NCBI GenBank assembly: GCA_016648135.1
Contig: JADDOH010000328.1
Span: 434,001 to 498,000, forward strand
DNA from: Agrypnia vestita
Taxonomy: Eukaryota; Arthropoda; Insecta; Trichoptera; Phryganeidae
Direction of reading: 5' to 3'
Length of the DNA: 64,000 nucleotides
Shown: piece after piece, positions 10,008-21,784 of the stretch
Layout of the letters: each line of letters begins with the position of its first letter
Position numbering within the stretch: position 1 is the stretch's first letter
Program-made: the position numbers and the translations under genes
Notes under the pieces: model-generated
What the model saw: the letters and a program-made list of their open reading frames with translations, nothing else
The model's database searches: none
Told to the model about the DNA's origin: nothing

Positions 10008-11828
10008 ATAAAAAAGATAACATCAGAAAAACGAATGGAAAAAATATATTAAAAACAGAATAGAAAAAAGTAAAAATAAAAAAAACACATAAGTAAAATC
10101 ATTAACATAATCTATATGCAATATTACTTATATGTGTTTTAGCAGAAAAATTTAATAGTATAATTTAAACGTATAAAAGTGATTGTGTAGATGTAGAGCA
10201 GATGTATCTCTATGTATGCTTTAGCAGGTAAGTGAAATAATATAGTACCTATAAAATAATTTTTGCAGATATATTACAATATAAGAACAATCTTTTACTT
10301 TTTTATTTATTATCTGTTACTAGTCTCGGTACTAAGTTTATTTTAAAGTTTTGTTATGTTCTTATAATATTAATATCTTTTACATATATTTTATCTTATG
10401 TAAATTATATCTACCTATAAATTAATATGCAATGTATTTATGCAAGAAAATGGAAAAGAAACGTGCCGACAAGCTGTACAAGTCTTGGCACGATCTATAA
10501 CAATAGAAAATATGTATAAATTTGTTAAAAATAAATATATAAATAAAATTTTAAAAAAAAAATTACATAAGAAAACAAATATAGTAAAAAGAAATAATAT
10601 ACATAAGAACAAAACTAATTACTATTATAACATTGGTACATAAGAACAAATAAAATATATTAGAAAAGAGAAAATACAGGAAAGATATAGTATAAAGCAA
10701 TCTTCAATTACAGTTTGTGTTAGAATATTTCCTCCAGCACTTGTCTAGCTGTTTGCAAATTCGACAAGTTTTAGTTTAGTTTATTGTTTTGGTGCAAGAT
10801 ATGCATAGTGCCTCTGTCCAAATGAAATTCTCATTTTAGGTATCGCTAGATGTTGTCTTACCTGAGCTTATTTTCTTATACCTGTTGTCCCAGCATGCGC
10901 GTGTTTTGATTTTGATGGCAATGAATTGTAATTGATCTCACGTACATCAATTACACCAAACTCAGTGTGGACAGTGTGTTGGACAGATATCTGTACGGCC
11001 GTTTATTGATAACTCTAATGAGTGCTTTTTAGGCTTTAAATAATGGATCCAATCTGACCATAGTTGACGACACTCTGAGCAATTGCAAAGTACACGAATC
11101 GACGTCATCATCAGCCGTTTTCTGGACACTGAAGGCATCCCCGAGTGTCATTGTTATTCACTGCCACTACTTGTGCAGAAGTTGATTATTTTAGAATACA
11201 ATACAAATTATATATCAAAATCACCGATAAATCGATTACACAGCCATTTTAATGAATATGCTCAAATGTCAGATGTATTTTAAGATGATTTATATCTTTA
11301 CAAATGTTCCTTGATAGAACAATTTCTTACTAATATTTAATTTGCATTTTTGGTTCACATTTTAACTTAATTTTTAATTGTTCGGATTTTTTTGTGCTGA
11401 CATTTCTTTTTCTTATATTAAGTACTGCATTTTTCATGTACTGTATACTGCATAATTCTCATATGTGCATATTCTGTTAACAGATACAGCTGACGTAAAT
11501 ACAATGAACATACTTGTATATACCTGTATTATTTAAAATCAAACCACGAAGGTGGAGTTTTTTTATTATTTTGAATTAGAGTTGTACAATGGGTTTCTAC
11601 TACTAACTATATTTATTTCTGATTAATTTTGAAATTGACCATAAAAAAATATTTATCTCTTACTTAGTTACAGTAAGGTTTAATACTAGTTATTTTAGAA
11701 GCTAGGTTAAAAAATTTACATTTTTTCATTTATTTAATGCCCGTTTTTTAAAAAGGTTATAATTTCGCTAAATTGATCCCTCTTAAATTATGTACAATTA
11801 AAAAATAAACCTCGAAAATCTTAAGCCC
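10008..11828. other. AT-rich stretch with a possible retroelement remnant
   Basis: No gene is recognised. A minus-strand stretch at about 10690-11010 can be read as a decayed LINE-like tail (FGVIDVREINYNSLPSK and nearby), but the match is too weak to call. The small ORFs at 10415-10643 are low-complexity products of AT-rich sequence. Confidence 0.3.
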
Positions 11829-12065
11829 TTAACATTTTTCTTGCTCCCTTGACTGACTGTGATCCGCCCGGGGGTAGGTCGCCCTATTAGCAAAGGGCAG
11901 CTTTCTAAAGCAGACCGTCTCGCGCCGTTTGTTTGGTCGAGGCTGACCCGAAGGCTTTAGTCTTTCATCCCTCCGCACACTCCCTCTTCTCCCTATTTCC
12001 CTCCCACTCCGAGTTCCGCAGGTATTTGCATTAGCTAAACGCAATTTAAACACTTCGTTAATAAA
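11829..12065. promoter_or_regulatory. GC-rich island with POU octamer, candidate enhancer
   Basis: About 230 bp of mixed-composition, CpG-containing sequence with sharp AT-rich borders. It holds an exact octamer ATTTGCAT at 12024-12031, the site bound by POU-homeodomain factors. The minus-strand ORF across it (83 codons) looks random. Enhancer function is inferred from composition and the motif only. Confidence 0.3.
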
Positions 12066-13679
12066 ATAAATTTCCGCCACTATTTCTTGTCGTGATTGGA
12101 TTCTTGGATGGTATTTATTTTTTGTTACTGTTCTAAAAATTGTTATTGTTTTTCGGAAACTGTTTTTGTTATACTCTTGGTGAAGTAGTAGTGGTCACTG
12201 ACAACTACGACACTATCAACACTCTCCGGCGTCATCTGTTTCGATGTGCATGAGTCCTGCCTCAATCCACTGGTTGACTATCCAGAGACGGGTTCCTACG
12301 ATTCTGTCTTATACCACCAACTTCTTCATTGCATCCATACGTTTTGTGACAAATCCAATTTTTTTTATTTTGTAGGATATACGATATTTATTTTTCTCAA
12401 AATACACGCAATGAATGATTTTCATTATAATCGTTAACCTGGTAATAATAATTATAATTTTTTTTTTTCTTCGATGGCTATCTTGGTGCAGAATGATTAG
12501 CCGACCGCATCTTAAATGGGAAAGGGCAAAGATGAATATGAAGGTATTTTCTATGATTTATCTATTTTACTCATTATTAATTATAAAGAGACAACAAAGT
12601 CAGTTCAAAAAATACTGTATTACATTTTCACATATAGAAAACATGTCGCACTCCTATTCAAGACTTTCCTTTCCAAAAGCTTTCCAAAAAAACGCTTTTG
12701 AGTGAAAATTGTTATATTTATTTTTCACCGTTACGTATCAAAAAATCATCTTTATATGACTTTACATTATTGTTTTACAATGAAAAGTAATGATTTTTTT
12801 TAATCGACTTTTTACCCCATTCGAAATGTGATTATTTTATTCTAAGAATTATGTAATAAAAAATTGATATTTCCTCATTTTGAAGTGCTAAAAGTACTAT
12901 TTATTTTTAATGTTTAAAGTACTATTTGAATTACGAAAAAAAAATAGATACTCTAAACTCATATTTTAGAAACCTGATAGTCTTTAGTATGGCCGACCTA
13001 GATTTTAAGGATTAATGGTCAGCAGTTAAATTTTTTTTTTTAATTTTAAATACTCGTTTTAAAATCATCATTGAAATTATTCCTACTTGTAAGATTAAGT
13101 TTTCGAGACTCATCTTTACCATAAAAATCTCATTAGAAACTATCGCACCCGAATATCTAGCGTGTATAAAACATATTATTAACATTTATTGTTACCATTG
13201 TAAATAATAGCAAATCACGTTAAACAGGCGAAGCTGCATAATAATTAGATATGGGTTTGTTAAAATTAAAAAAAAATCAATCTTCACAGTATTTTGTGCG
13301 AAATAAGAAATAATGTCAATAAATTCTTCTCCAGCATAGAAATAATGTAGAGTTGTCAAATTTCATTTCTTTACTTTTATTAATCTTCTACCTATCATCT
13401 TCATCACGGTTCTGCTCATATGTTAAACACATGTAAAAATATAGAAACAGTAGATTTTCGATTATCCGGGGCGGTAAGGAAAATTAGAAAAAAATTCACA
13501 TAATCGCACACAGCTATACGATACAAAAATATAATAAAGCATTCATTTTTTACATAATAACATCGATGCAAAATTTACACTCGACTCCAAATTACATAAA
13601 ATTCCAGAATATTTTTCTTGATCATAAAGCGAGTTAAAAATTTCCTTGTGATATTATTTAATAAAAATGTAAATTTTCT
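12066..13679. other. AT-rich spacer
   Basis: No gene, no clear repeat. The overlapping ORFs at 12415-12705 arise from AT-rich sequence and lack coding features. Confidence 0.4.
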
Positions 13680-13935
13680 GATCGCGCTGTAGAATCTGAA
13701 TAAATGGCTGCACTTTAGTCCTTTGCTAAGGGTATTTTCTCAACCCTTTGAAGGCTCTTAATATCAAGTTGTACCGGCCCCTTCCTTCCCCCGTCCAAGC
13801 TACGGCCCGGCGACTTTCCGCGTTTTCCGAGCCTTTAAGACCACAAATTTATCGGACGACCGGCGGAAGGACCAATGAGGTATTGCTCCAAGAAATTCCG
13901 CAGGACTTTGTAAAACTTAAAGCTAAAGCTTAATT
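13680..13935. promoter_or_regulatory. GC-rich island with Runx-type site, candidate enhancer
   Basis: An isolated GC-rich block in AT-rich surroundings. GACCACA at 13839-13845 is the complement of the Runx consensus TGTGGTC. A single match of this length is expected often by chance. The 61-codon plus-strand ORF has no recognisable features. Confidence 0.25.
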
Positions 13936-14145
13936 TATCGCCAGTGAGCAATTTTGTAATGTTCCTTGTTATCCCGTCCGGGACGCCCGGTGTTGGAAAG
14001 GGTTAATTCGACTAATATAAACGAAAATATTATTCTTTCTCTCATATTTAAAAACTTTGGTGTATTTCTGTCTTGGATAACATACAGAGGTTTTCTGCGT
14101 GATATCTTTCATCATTATTCTCTACCTGAGAGCCAACCCGGCTAT

Positions 14146-14375
14146 CAGGGGCGTGCAGTGGGAACATAGCAGCGTGACTTTTACGTAACCAATTATTTGG
14201 AAAAAAAAACGGAAAACAACCTACATTTCGTAATATTTCTATCACAATTGTTATCATAGTATTCATATTTTGATATATCATAAAAATCTGTAGCATGAAT
14301 ATTTGATTTCTATTTTTTTTCCAAAATATACGTTTACTAAAAATCATGCTTCAATGTTCCCACTGCACGCGCCTG
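14146..14375. mobile_element. hAT-like MITE, 230 bp, with 8-bp target duplication
   Basis: The left end CAGGGGCGTGCAGTGGGAAC and the right end are inverted repeats with one mismatch over 22 bp, and similarity continues inward to a GGAAAAAAAA tract. Flanks are CCGGCTAT (14138-14145) and CTGGCTAT (14376-14383), an 8-bp duplication with one change. The CAGGGGC start and 8-bp duplication are hallmarks of hAT elements. No transposase is encoded. Degenerate relatives are at 8733-8812 and possibly near 53561-53720. Confidence 0.85.
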
Positions 14376-15715
14376 CTGGCTATAATCCAATTTTGCCTAA
14401 TTGCCTGCTTTTGCGAAGTGACCTCCTATATACATTTTTACTCAAACAACACCATAATACTTCATTATTTAAAGTGAAAGATTTATCATATTCCTTGTAT
14501 TAACAGAAATAATCATTGCCAAAATGTCCTAAGTACATTGTAATTTCGAGTTAAAACAAAATTATTTTCAATGACAATGTGATTTGCATATTATTTTTCA
14601 AACAATCACTGTATACAAATGTTTTTACTTACATCAAATATTTAAAAAAAAGAAAACCCAAAAAAAAGCCTTTAAAAGTATTACGAAAATGGATTAAAAA
14701 ATTTAAGAGTTATTTGGCTGGAAATCTTAGATCATTATATCATATCGGATCATCATAATAGTAAAAAAAAACAAGGAACCCCGAAAAAGAGTCAATCAAA
14801 GCTTACAATTTTAAAATATTGCTAGTATCTATTTGATAAAAAATGAAATACGATTTTTGTAAAATGATCTTTTTGGACTTGAAGACATTTTGGCTTTTTT
14901 ATAATAAGTTTTGGTGAATGTGTTTTAGTCTAGGTCTGCCTCCCTGTTGTGACCTGTCTGATGTATGCATTGTAGCTGAAAATATGTGTTGCTCGTTGAT
15001 ATCTTCGATTTATAGTGTCCGATATGGACTTGTTTGTTGTAGAGGTTTGGACAGAGGCTCACTTACGAGGATATAATAGAGAGAGACACCAGTGTAAAGG
15101 GTGGCGTGTGTGTATTAATGTATCAAAACGTATATGTATATGGAAAGGAGACCTGCCTCTAAGGTTTAGGCCTTCTTCTTTGTTCGATGTATGAAAGTAG
15201 GTATGTCGCGGTGTAAGTATTAGATTAAGGATTGCAAGCAGTGTGGTTAATATACAGTTAATATAGAAATATAAGCTAGTTACAGATCACATTGAATTTA
15301 TTCTAGCATATTAAAAAGTTATTTTCTATACTTTAACACTCTCGCCATTGAGGAGCGCACCCGCACAACACTTGTAGTAAAGATCGAGATGCAGTTAATA
15401 AAATATAAATGTCAATCTACAAAGTTGCTCAACCAATTGAAAAAATATAATTGTCACTTTGGTTAAGTGAGTTCATTAAAAAATAACCGCGTGAACGTAT
15501 AAAAATGAAGGTCCTGTATGGGTATAGGGAATGACGGGATTAGAATTATTTGCTTTTGTAGATTTTGCAATAGTAAAATCAATTCTAAATGAAGTTTCAT
15601 TATCAAACAAAAACATTATCATACGAACGGCGTTTCGAAAGGTCGATATGCAACATAGTATTAAAATGTAACGAAACTTCACGCACAATAAAACACAGCT
15701 ATAAAACATATTGTA
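14376..15715. other. AT-rich spacer
   Basis: No gene or recognisable repeat. Short ORFs on both strands at 15476-15780 overlap each other and have no protein features. Confidence 0.4.
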
Positions 15716-15935
15716 TCCAGCAATTAATTACGCGACAGCGCCTTCCTTTGGGGTGCACACAGGGGCTGGCTACTCAATAGTGGCTCCTGCCGCGGGCCTG
15801 CTGCTGGGGCGATGGCCGATGGGCCCCGGATAAACGGCTCCCCCGCTCTTCTCCATTTAACTGACCATCCCTCACACGCACACCGCTCCAACCCTTTCGG
15901 ATTCCGGCTAAGGGTTGAAACGAATTCCTAGACCG
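15716..15935. promoter_or_regulatory. GC-rich island, candidate enhancer
   Basis: A sharply bounded GC-rich block (for example GGCGATGGCCGATGGGCCCC near 15809). No exon-like frame with splice sites is seen. Its TACGCGACAGCG motif (about 15730) also occurs near 48952, within another GC-richer patch, so part may be repeat-derived. Confidence 0.25.
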
Positions 15936-16229
15936 GCGCTGGTTAAAAGTAAATTTGTTTAAGTTATTATTTTGCCAAGGGATGAATGCAGAGCGATCTG
16001 AACTTGTAGTGATAGCAGCAGATGAATAATGAGTATTTAAGTTGTAACTTAGACATAGGCGTAATATTTTAAGTTGTTAATAAAAAGAAAACACATTGAT
16101 TAAAATTAGTTTTAATTAAAATTGGAATTATAATCAAAAACAAAAAATAAAATTGATATGATCAAAAACAAAAAACAAATAGGGGAGTTGAATATAAAAT
16201 TAGGAAAAAATTAGGAAGTTTAGAAATCG

Positions 16230-16510
16230 AGGGTAGACCACCACACTCTTCTATCTGGTACTATCTTATTTCATACTTTCTTGGCACACCACATTGCTTC
16301 AACAACATTCATACATTATGTACGCTCTTCGAGTGTTGAAGCTTTTAATATAGTAACGCTCCAATATTCTGACGTGACTCTGTTAATGCTACCTTCAACG
16401 CTCCCCTTATATATTTTCTTCAGCATCCTCTTCTCACTCACACTTTCCACATTGCCAAACCATCTCAGTAATCCCTTCCTTATTCTATCGAGTACTACGC
16501 AACAGTCACA
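16230..16510 (-). pseudogene. Decayed LINE tail
   Basis: The complement resembles the end of insect LINE polymerases and the adjoining 3' UTR. It is related in layout to 47985-48250 (the TTGGCACACCAC..TTGCTTC..ACATTCATACAT block is shared on the plus strand). Many stops are present. The 77-codon plus-strand ORF is antisense and not a gene. Confidence 0.45.
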
Positions 16511-16574
16511 TTGAATTCTATTTTTATTGTTTATTAATCATAATCTATATTGGCAAACTTAAACATATTTTCGT

Positions 16575-16980
16575 AAACAAAGAGATCCCAATTAGCTCAA
16601 AAAGAAAAGCTTTCGAATCGTGCATACTGCCAGTGATGACGAATGGAGTGGAGATGATGAGCTTACAAAAAAAGATATAGAAAAGCTCAAATGCACACAA
16701 CGATCCATGGAGAGATCCATGCTTGGTATAAGCCTAGAGAATGAGAAATGATGAAATTAGGCGCAGAACTAGAGTAGTGGACATCATGTATCGTGTATGA
16801 GAAGGACACCCAGAGTTCTGAAGCGGAGACCTTGGGAGAATAAAAAGGCGTTGGTAGACCTAAAGTGGAAGGGCGGTAGGAGAAATGCCTACAACAAGCA
16901 AACAACAGGGAAGGATGAAAGGATATGGAAGAGGTCTGTATTCAACAGTGGAGAGATGAAGGCTGAGGAAGAAGTAGAAT
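16575..16980 (+). pseudogene. LINE reverse transcriptase C-terminal remnant
   Basis: Plus-strand frames give SFESCILPVMTNGVEMMSL, then ERSMLGISL-like sequence across a frameshift, RNDEIRRRTRVVDIM, and near 16918 the ERIWKRSVFNSGEM end. These match the tail of RTE-like LINE proteins (QCVLPVMTYGAETW, RIRNEEIRRRT, VQQW). Several frameshifts and stops. No catalytic core. Confidence 0.65.
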
Positions 16981-17339
16981 TTATATACATACTTATGTAT
17001 TTTTATAGGAATATTGCAAAAATGTTTGTGCAGTTTGTATGCAAGAAAACATTACATTATATGTTAAGACCATATTTCTTAATAGACCTCAAGAATAATT
17101 AATATAGGTAATGTGATACAACATTAAAATACAAATTAAGTTATCACCATTTTTCACAATTCAGTGCAGTATTTCTTTAATAATTTTTGTCCGTTTAATT
17201 TTTTAGTCTGTCCGGTCGTTTGTTAAATATTTTTGGAACTACGAACTGTTTGGTCCTGTTTCCGTAAAAAATGTTTTTTTTAGTTTTTATCATATATTTG
17301 TATTGTATTAGTTTTTTTAATCTATCATTCACGTGTTCT

Positions 17340-17535
17340 TGCAGTGTCAGTCTGTAATTCGTTCAATCCTTACTCTACTGAACGCAGATTTTTCATAAAC
17401 GCGCCTAAGCGACCGCACTTCCACTGCATTCAGTTTACTTTCATTCTTTTTTTGCCAATTTTAGACTTTACTTCCATACATTAGAATTGGCACTACAACC
17501 ACAAGTCTCGTTCATTTATTCCAAGCATTCATTTT
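17340..17535 (-). pseudogene. LINE reverse transcriptase remnant
   Basis: The minus strand reads LVVVVPILMYGSKV, NWQKKNESKLNAVEVRSLRR and VRIERITD in order, matching the VPTLMYGSE.W.WQKK.ESR.NAVEMR.LR block of insect LINE polymerases. One stop lies inside. Sequence on either side (17180-17340, 17535-17600) may belong to the same copy but is too decayed to bound. Confidence 0.65.
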
Positions 17536-17599
17536 TTACCATTACATCACTTAGTCTCTCTTATTTCTCTCTCGAACACCATTACTTTCTGTCCATGAA

Positions 17600-18744
17600 T
17601 GCATTTTAAGTCTGAACATATGCAAAATAATATAAATAAATGAAAACATAAATACAAAAAATATTTGCACCACAATTATACAAAAGTAGTTTTTTTATAA
17701 AAAGTAGCTTCAGTTTTTTAAGTCACCATACAAAACTTTATTTTTACTAATTTTTATTAATCTCTCTTACTATTTATTCGAGTATTATTGTTTTTAATTT
17801 AAATCCTTCAATATTTGATATTATTTAACACTGCATAATATTATTTTTTTAAAGTTTAATACCTATTCGTTACCTTCATAATATATATTTATAATATTTG
17901 TATTATTATTAAAAACTCAGATATCAGTAGAATCATAAACATATTAGAATAATAGACTTATTCGCAGACACAAGGAATATATTCCTAAGCAAACATTAAA
18001 AATAATGAATTCATAGGCTTAAAACCAACTTACAATGCACACGTAAACGTACACAGTATACACGCCCACACACATATACATACACCCACACACAAATACA
18101 CACAAATACACACATACACATATACTCACTTAACACATCACCTTTAAGTCATTTTATAGTCAGTGGAAAATTTGTAATTGGCATAATTGTAAAAACCATT
18201 ATTTCATATTTTTAAGATTGTTGTCTTGCTGTTCATTTTCCCCAAAACAAAATAAATAAAAAAATAAATAAATAGATATAATTTTAAAAGATTAATAGAT
18301 GTATGGAGCAGATATTATTCGGATGTTTCAATCTTTTTCTTTGTAAAGCATTTTCATGCATTGTAAGCTTCAATTCGAAGAAACAAAAAAAAAATTTTAA
18401 AAAAAATTACTATTCATTACTTACATATACCTTTATGTATCATGTTTGTATTACTGTTGAACTTAACACTAATAAATACGTCCAAATAAAATTGTGCAAC
18501 ATTTGTGAAATTGGATTCAAATGCGCGACATTGTTGAAGTAGATATCGCATCTGAACAACTCATTTTCGCTTAATTAATGATCTAGGAATCGCATCTAGT
18601 TTTATTTTGGAGATGAATATTCTGTCGACCAGATTATTAACAATAATAAGTAACATCCACATCTTTAAAACATAAAACTCAAAATACCGTGAGACAAAGG
18701 GATGGTACGAAACTGAAATGAACAAATTTTTGTTAAATAATACG
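17600..18744. other. AT-rich spacer with CA/TA-rich microsatellite
   Basis: An ACAC/ATACAC-rich simple-repeat tract lies at about 18040-18125. The rest is AT-rich with AAAT runs near 18250. The 79-codon ORF at 18303-18542 is lysine- and asparagine-rich and shows nothing recognisable. Confidence 0.5.
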
Positions 18745-18945
18745 TGCGTGAGCTTTATTTTGTTTAAGCGACCCGGCGACAAAAGGAAGGGTTGCGCCCG
18801 CGGCGGGCGCGGGAGGCGTTCTGGCCACCCCGAGCCCACTCAGCGCTCGTGTATTCCGAATAAAAAGCTCCTGTGTAAAGAACAAAGAACAAAACATTCA
18901 AAAGCTCCGGAGAACCTTACACGGCGCCGGCAATTGAAAGCGGTA
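18745..18945. promoter_or_regulatory. GC-rich island, candidate enhancer or promoter
   Basis: A CpG-rich core (GCGCCCGCGGCGGGCGCGGG near 18794) within AT-rich flanks. ORFs exist on both strands but overlap and look random. Function is inferred from composition alone. Confidence 0.25.
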
Positions 18946-19041
18946 GTCATAAAAATCTACAACAACAAAAACATATTCAGAATATTTTGAGTTTGTTCAA
19001 ATCTTTCAGAACAGTGCTGGATTTATGTCACAGAGACATTA

Positions 19042-19650
19042 TTAATCAATTAGTGTATATTATAGATATCTCACAGAGACGAAACTGTATTAATTATGGG
19101 AAAGTAGGTATAGAAGTCATTTGGGTGTAACAGGACTTATGACCTGTCTTTTTGGTAGGCTTAAGTGATCACTTTACACAATTGTAACATTCGCCATTTC
19201 CACCCATGATAGAATATACCATGCTTATTCATTTTTTGGAAGTTGTATATATGTTCAAATTGCGTGAAAGCTTTCATATATGAGTTGTAAGCGCCTTTTC
19301 CATGCGGCCTGTACAAAGCCATTTTCATTCCCCTAAATCCCCACAGATGTCGCTAAATGAGAAAATCTACAATTGATTTTACGGAATTTAGGGAGCAATA
19401 TCCTTTTTATATGAAAGCTTCACGCAATTTGAACGTATATACAACTTCCAAAAAATGAATAAGCATGGTATATTATATTCTATCATGGGTGGAAATGGCG
19501 AATGTTACAATTGTGTAAAGTGATCACTTAAGCCTACCAAAAAGACAGGTCATAAGTCCTGTTACACCCAAATGACTTCTATACCTACTTTCCCATAATT
19601 AATACAGTTTCGTCTCTGTGAGATATCTATAATATACACTAATTGATTAA
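19042..19650. mobile_element. 609-bp long inverted repeat flanked by TTAA
   Basis: The left arm (19042-19281) and right arm (19408-19650) are nearly identical inverted copies of about 240 bp. A spacer of about 126 bp has its own weaker inverted pairing (CCCCTAAAT/ATTTAGGG). TTAA stands at both outer ends. The high arm identity suggests a recent insertion or gene conversion. Related single arms, also next to TTAA, lie at 56658-56960 and 63267-63419, with an internal relative at 35171-35370. No protein is encoded. TTAA flanks recall piggyBac-type elements, but the terminal bases are not typical. Confidence 0.8.
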
Positions 19651-19804
19651 AAACATATTACTGTTAGTTTAATATCATAATTGTTTGTAACGTTTATTAG
19701 TTCATTTTCTAAAAAGTAATATAGGTAGGGTAGTTCAGTTGATTATTCATTTCATCAATATACATAATTCTGTATCTAAAAATACCCGTTTATAACTACC
19801 AAAT

Positions 19805-19992
19805 GGCGCTACCAACGCGCAAGTAATATGCGCATATGAGCATAATTCTCTATGCAACAATTTCCATCACAAACGCTCCCAGATGGTGCAAATAATGATG
19901 AAGTATAAAATAATAATGAGGTATGAAAAGCAAAAAAAAGCATAATTCTCTGTGTAACAATGTCCGTCCCTAACGCTACTAGGTGGCGCAAT
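19805..19992. repeat. Two-unit tandem repeat, 100-bp period
   Basis: GCATAATTCTCTATGCAACA at 19840 and its variant at 19940 lie exactly 100 bases apart. Both are followed by a GGTGCAA/GGTGGCGCAA block. A related copy on the other strand is at 59487-59640. Noncoding. Confidence 0.7.
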
Positions 19993-20128
19993 TTAAAATA
20001 TCCATTCGACTGTCAAAGACGACATATCTTAGGCATATCGTTTTTTTCCATATTTTTCAATCGTTTAACAGGAAAAAAGATTTCGCAAAAAGAGTGACTA
20101 AATTTACTACTGAGAGACCAACTAAATT

Positions 20129-20312
20129 TTCTGTGTGTAGTTTTCTGGGATATTCTGCCGTGTACATGTGACCTGTCTGGCCGACGTTTCGGATCCATGG
20201 CCGTTGGAGGGTCCATCATCAGCCCTGATAATGGACCCTGCAATGGGTTCTGAAACGTCGGCCAGAGAGGTCACGTGTACACGGCAGAAAATCTCAGAAA
20301 ACTACACACAGA
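20129..20312. repeat. Hairpin repeat with hammerhead-like core
   Basis: The arms TTCTGTGTGTAGTTTTCTG and beyond, through CTGCCGTGTACATGTGACC, are inverted copies around a centre with GGCCGACGTTTCGGATCC on the left and CTGATAA, a GGACCC/GGGTTC hairpin and GAAACGTCGG on the right. A degenerate copy is at 46226-46385, and the core is shared with 9284-9320. The repeated ORFs here are antisense to each other and not genes. Confidence 0.65.
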
Positions 20313-21190
20313 AGATTTTGAACGGCTGTGAAAACTAGAGAACATTTTTACCAACTAAATTTTTTGACTGTTTGCGTAGAATTTCAAACAACATATTGCG
20401 TATATATTTGAATGTGATGTGTGAGAATTGCTTTGAATAAATGATTTGCGACGACTTTATTGTGAAAATAATAAATACAAGTATCCTAATACCAAGAATG
20501 ATTCGCTAATAAAACTTATTGAATAAATAAAAATAATATATTATCATTAAAAACAATTTCGTTGTATTTTTTCAAATACCACGTTCATTCTACCGGGTGT
20601 ATTGGAATAATCATATCGACGGACGCACATGTGGACGAAGTAGCCGGGACTTAGTAATTAAAGGCCTTAAAGTACACGCACACCTTGAAACACAACACCA
20701 TGCAAGTGTGTGTGCGTGTGCTTTCAGCGTGGAGGGGGGCGTCCACCCTTTTGGTGAAAAACGAAGATATGCATTTTCTAGGGGCACAGGAGGGTCAAAG
20801 GGGCACAGCGCCTCGTGGGGCAAGTGTAATCATATAAATACTCTTGAGTACCAAAAAATAAATTTACTAAAAAAAATTTAATAAGTTTAAAATATTAACA
20901 CAATGGTGTATTTTATTTTTTCTATTATTCTAAAATAAGATATCTTTTTTTTTATTTTGGAGTTAAAACTGTGTAATATATAAAATAAAATATTTGGTTA
21001 TCCAAGTATTATACTATTAATGTTAAAAATATAATATGAATGTCTAATTAAAATGTAAGTATAAGTCATTATCAAAAATTACTAATAATCAAACATAATA
21101 ATTTCGTTGTCTGTCCGTCTGTACCTGCATAACCTTATGTAACGTCCGTAATTTTGTTCGGATTCATGGTTAAAAAAACCAAATTAAACA
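20313..21190. other. Spacer with a GC-richer patch
   Basis: A GC-richer block lies at about 20590-20840 and gives ORFs on both strands (94 and 70 codons), with no domain. The rest is AT-rich. Confidence 0.35.
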
Positions 21191-21300
21191 CCCGGAGATG
21201 GGGCTCGAACCCCGGGCCAGCAGACCCGAACCGGCCGCTTAACGCATGTTGCTACTGCCGCCTCTCCGTGGACCAAAAAAAAGATACTATAAATATATAC
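21191..21300 (-). mobile_element. tRNA-like SINE
   Basis: The minus strand has CACGGAGAGGCGGCAGTAGC, then a GGGGTTCGAGCCCC box typical of a Pol III B-box. The same layout is at 8965-9050. The T-arm does not pair fully and no acceptor stem is visible, so it is a SINE head rather than a tRNA gene. Confidence 0.5.
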
Positions 21301-21504
21301 TAGGGATTAGCAAAGACGCGAAGTATTTCATGTTCGGGTTTAAAATAGTACCATTAACTGCCGGCAGGAGAAATATATAATACAAATCTTATACATGCGC
21401 AATTTTACAGTTGACAATTCATACATGATGAAAATATAAAAGATTTTTTATTTTTGTTGTAATAAACCATTTATATTAACGACACAATTTAGAAATCAAT
21501 ACAG

Positions 21505-21615
21505 GTATATATATCTATATATAATATATATATCTCTATATCGCATATATAGTATATATTATATATATATATATAATATGTATATATATATATAAATATA
21601 TATTATATATTAAAG
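21505..21615. repeat. AT-rich microsatellite cluster
   Basis: Interrupted TATA/ATAT runs of about 110 bases. ORFs overlapping it are artefacts. Confidence 0.85.
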
Positions 21616-21784
21616 AATCCCGTGATTCCCTACCCGCCAAGTTTTCTCCACAACCAGCCACAACCACCCATGGTGGTGGATAGCCCTTGGTGTCACATGG
21701 GTGGGTGGGAGTGGGTGACAAAAATGTGCTTTCTAGCATATTGTTTTGTTATGGGATGGCTGCAAATGCTTCAGATTGTTTCAA

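Noticed and set aside
10690..11010. Minus-strand LINE tail
   Set aside because: Only a few residues resemble known tails and the match has no confirmed order, so it was left out of the LINE list.
20597..20881. 94-codon plus-strand ORF with an antisense 70-codon ORF
   Set aside because: Open on both strands because of GC-rich composition. No domain.
21191..21300. Functional tRNA gene
   Set aside because: A B-box is present, but the T-arm is imperfect and no acceptor stem or anticodon arm can be drawn. It shares its layout with another SINE-like copy.
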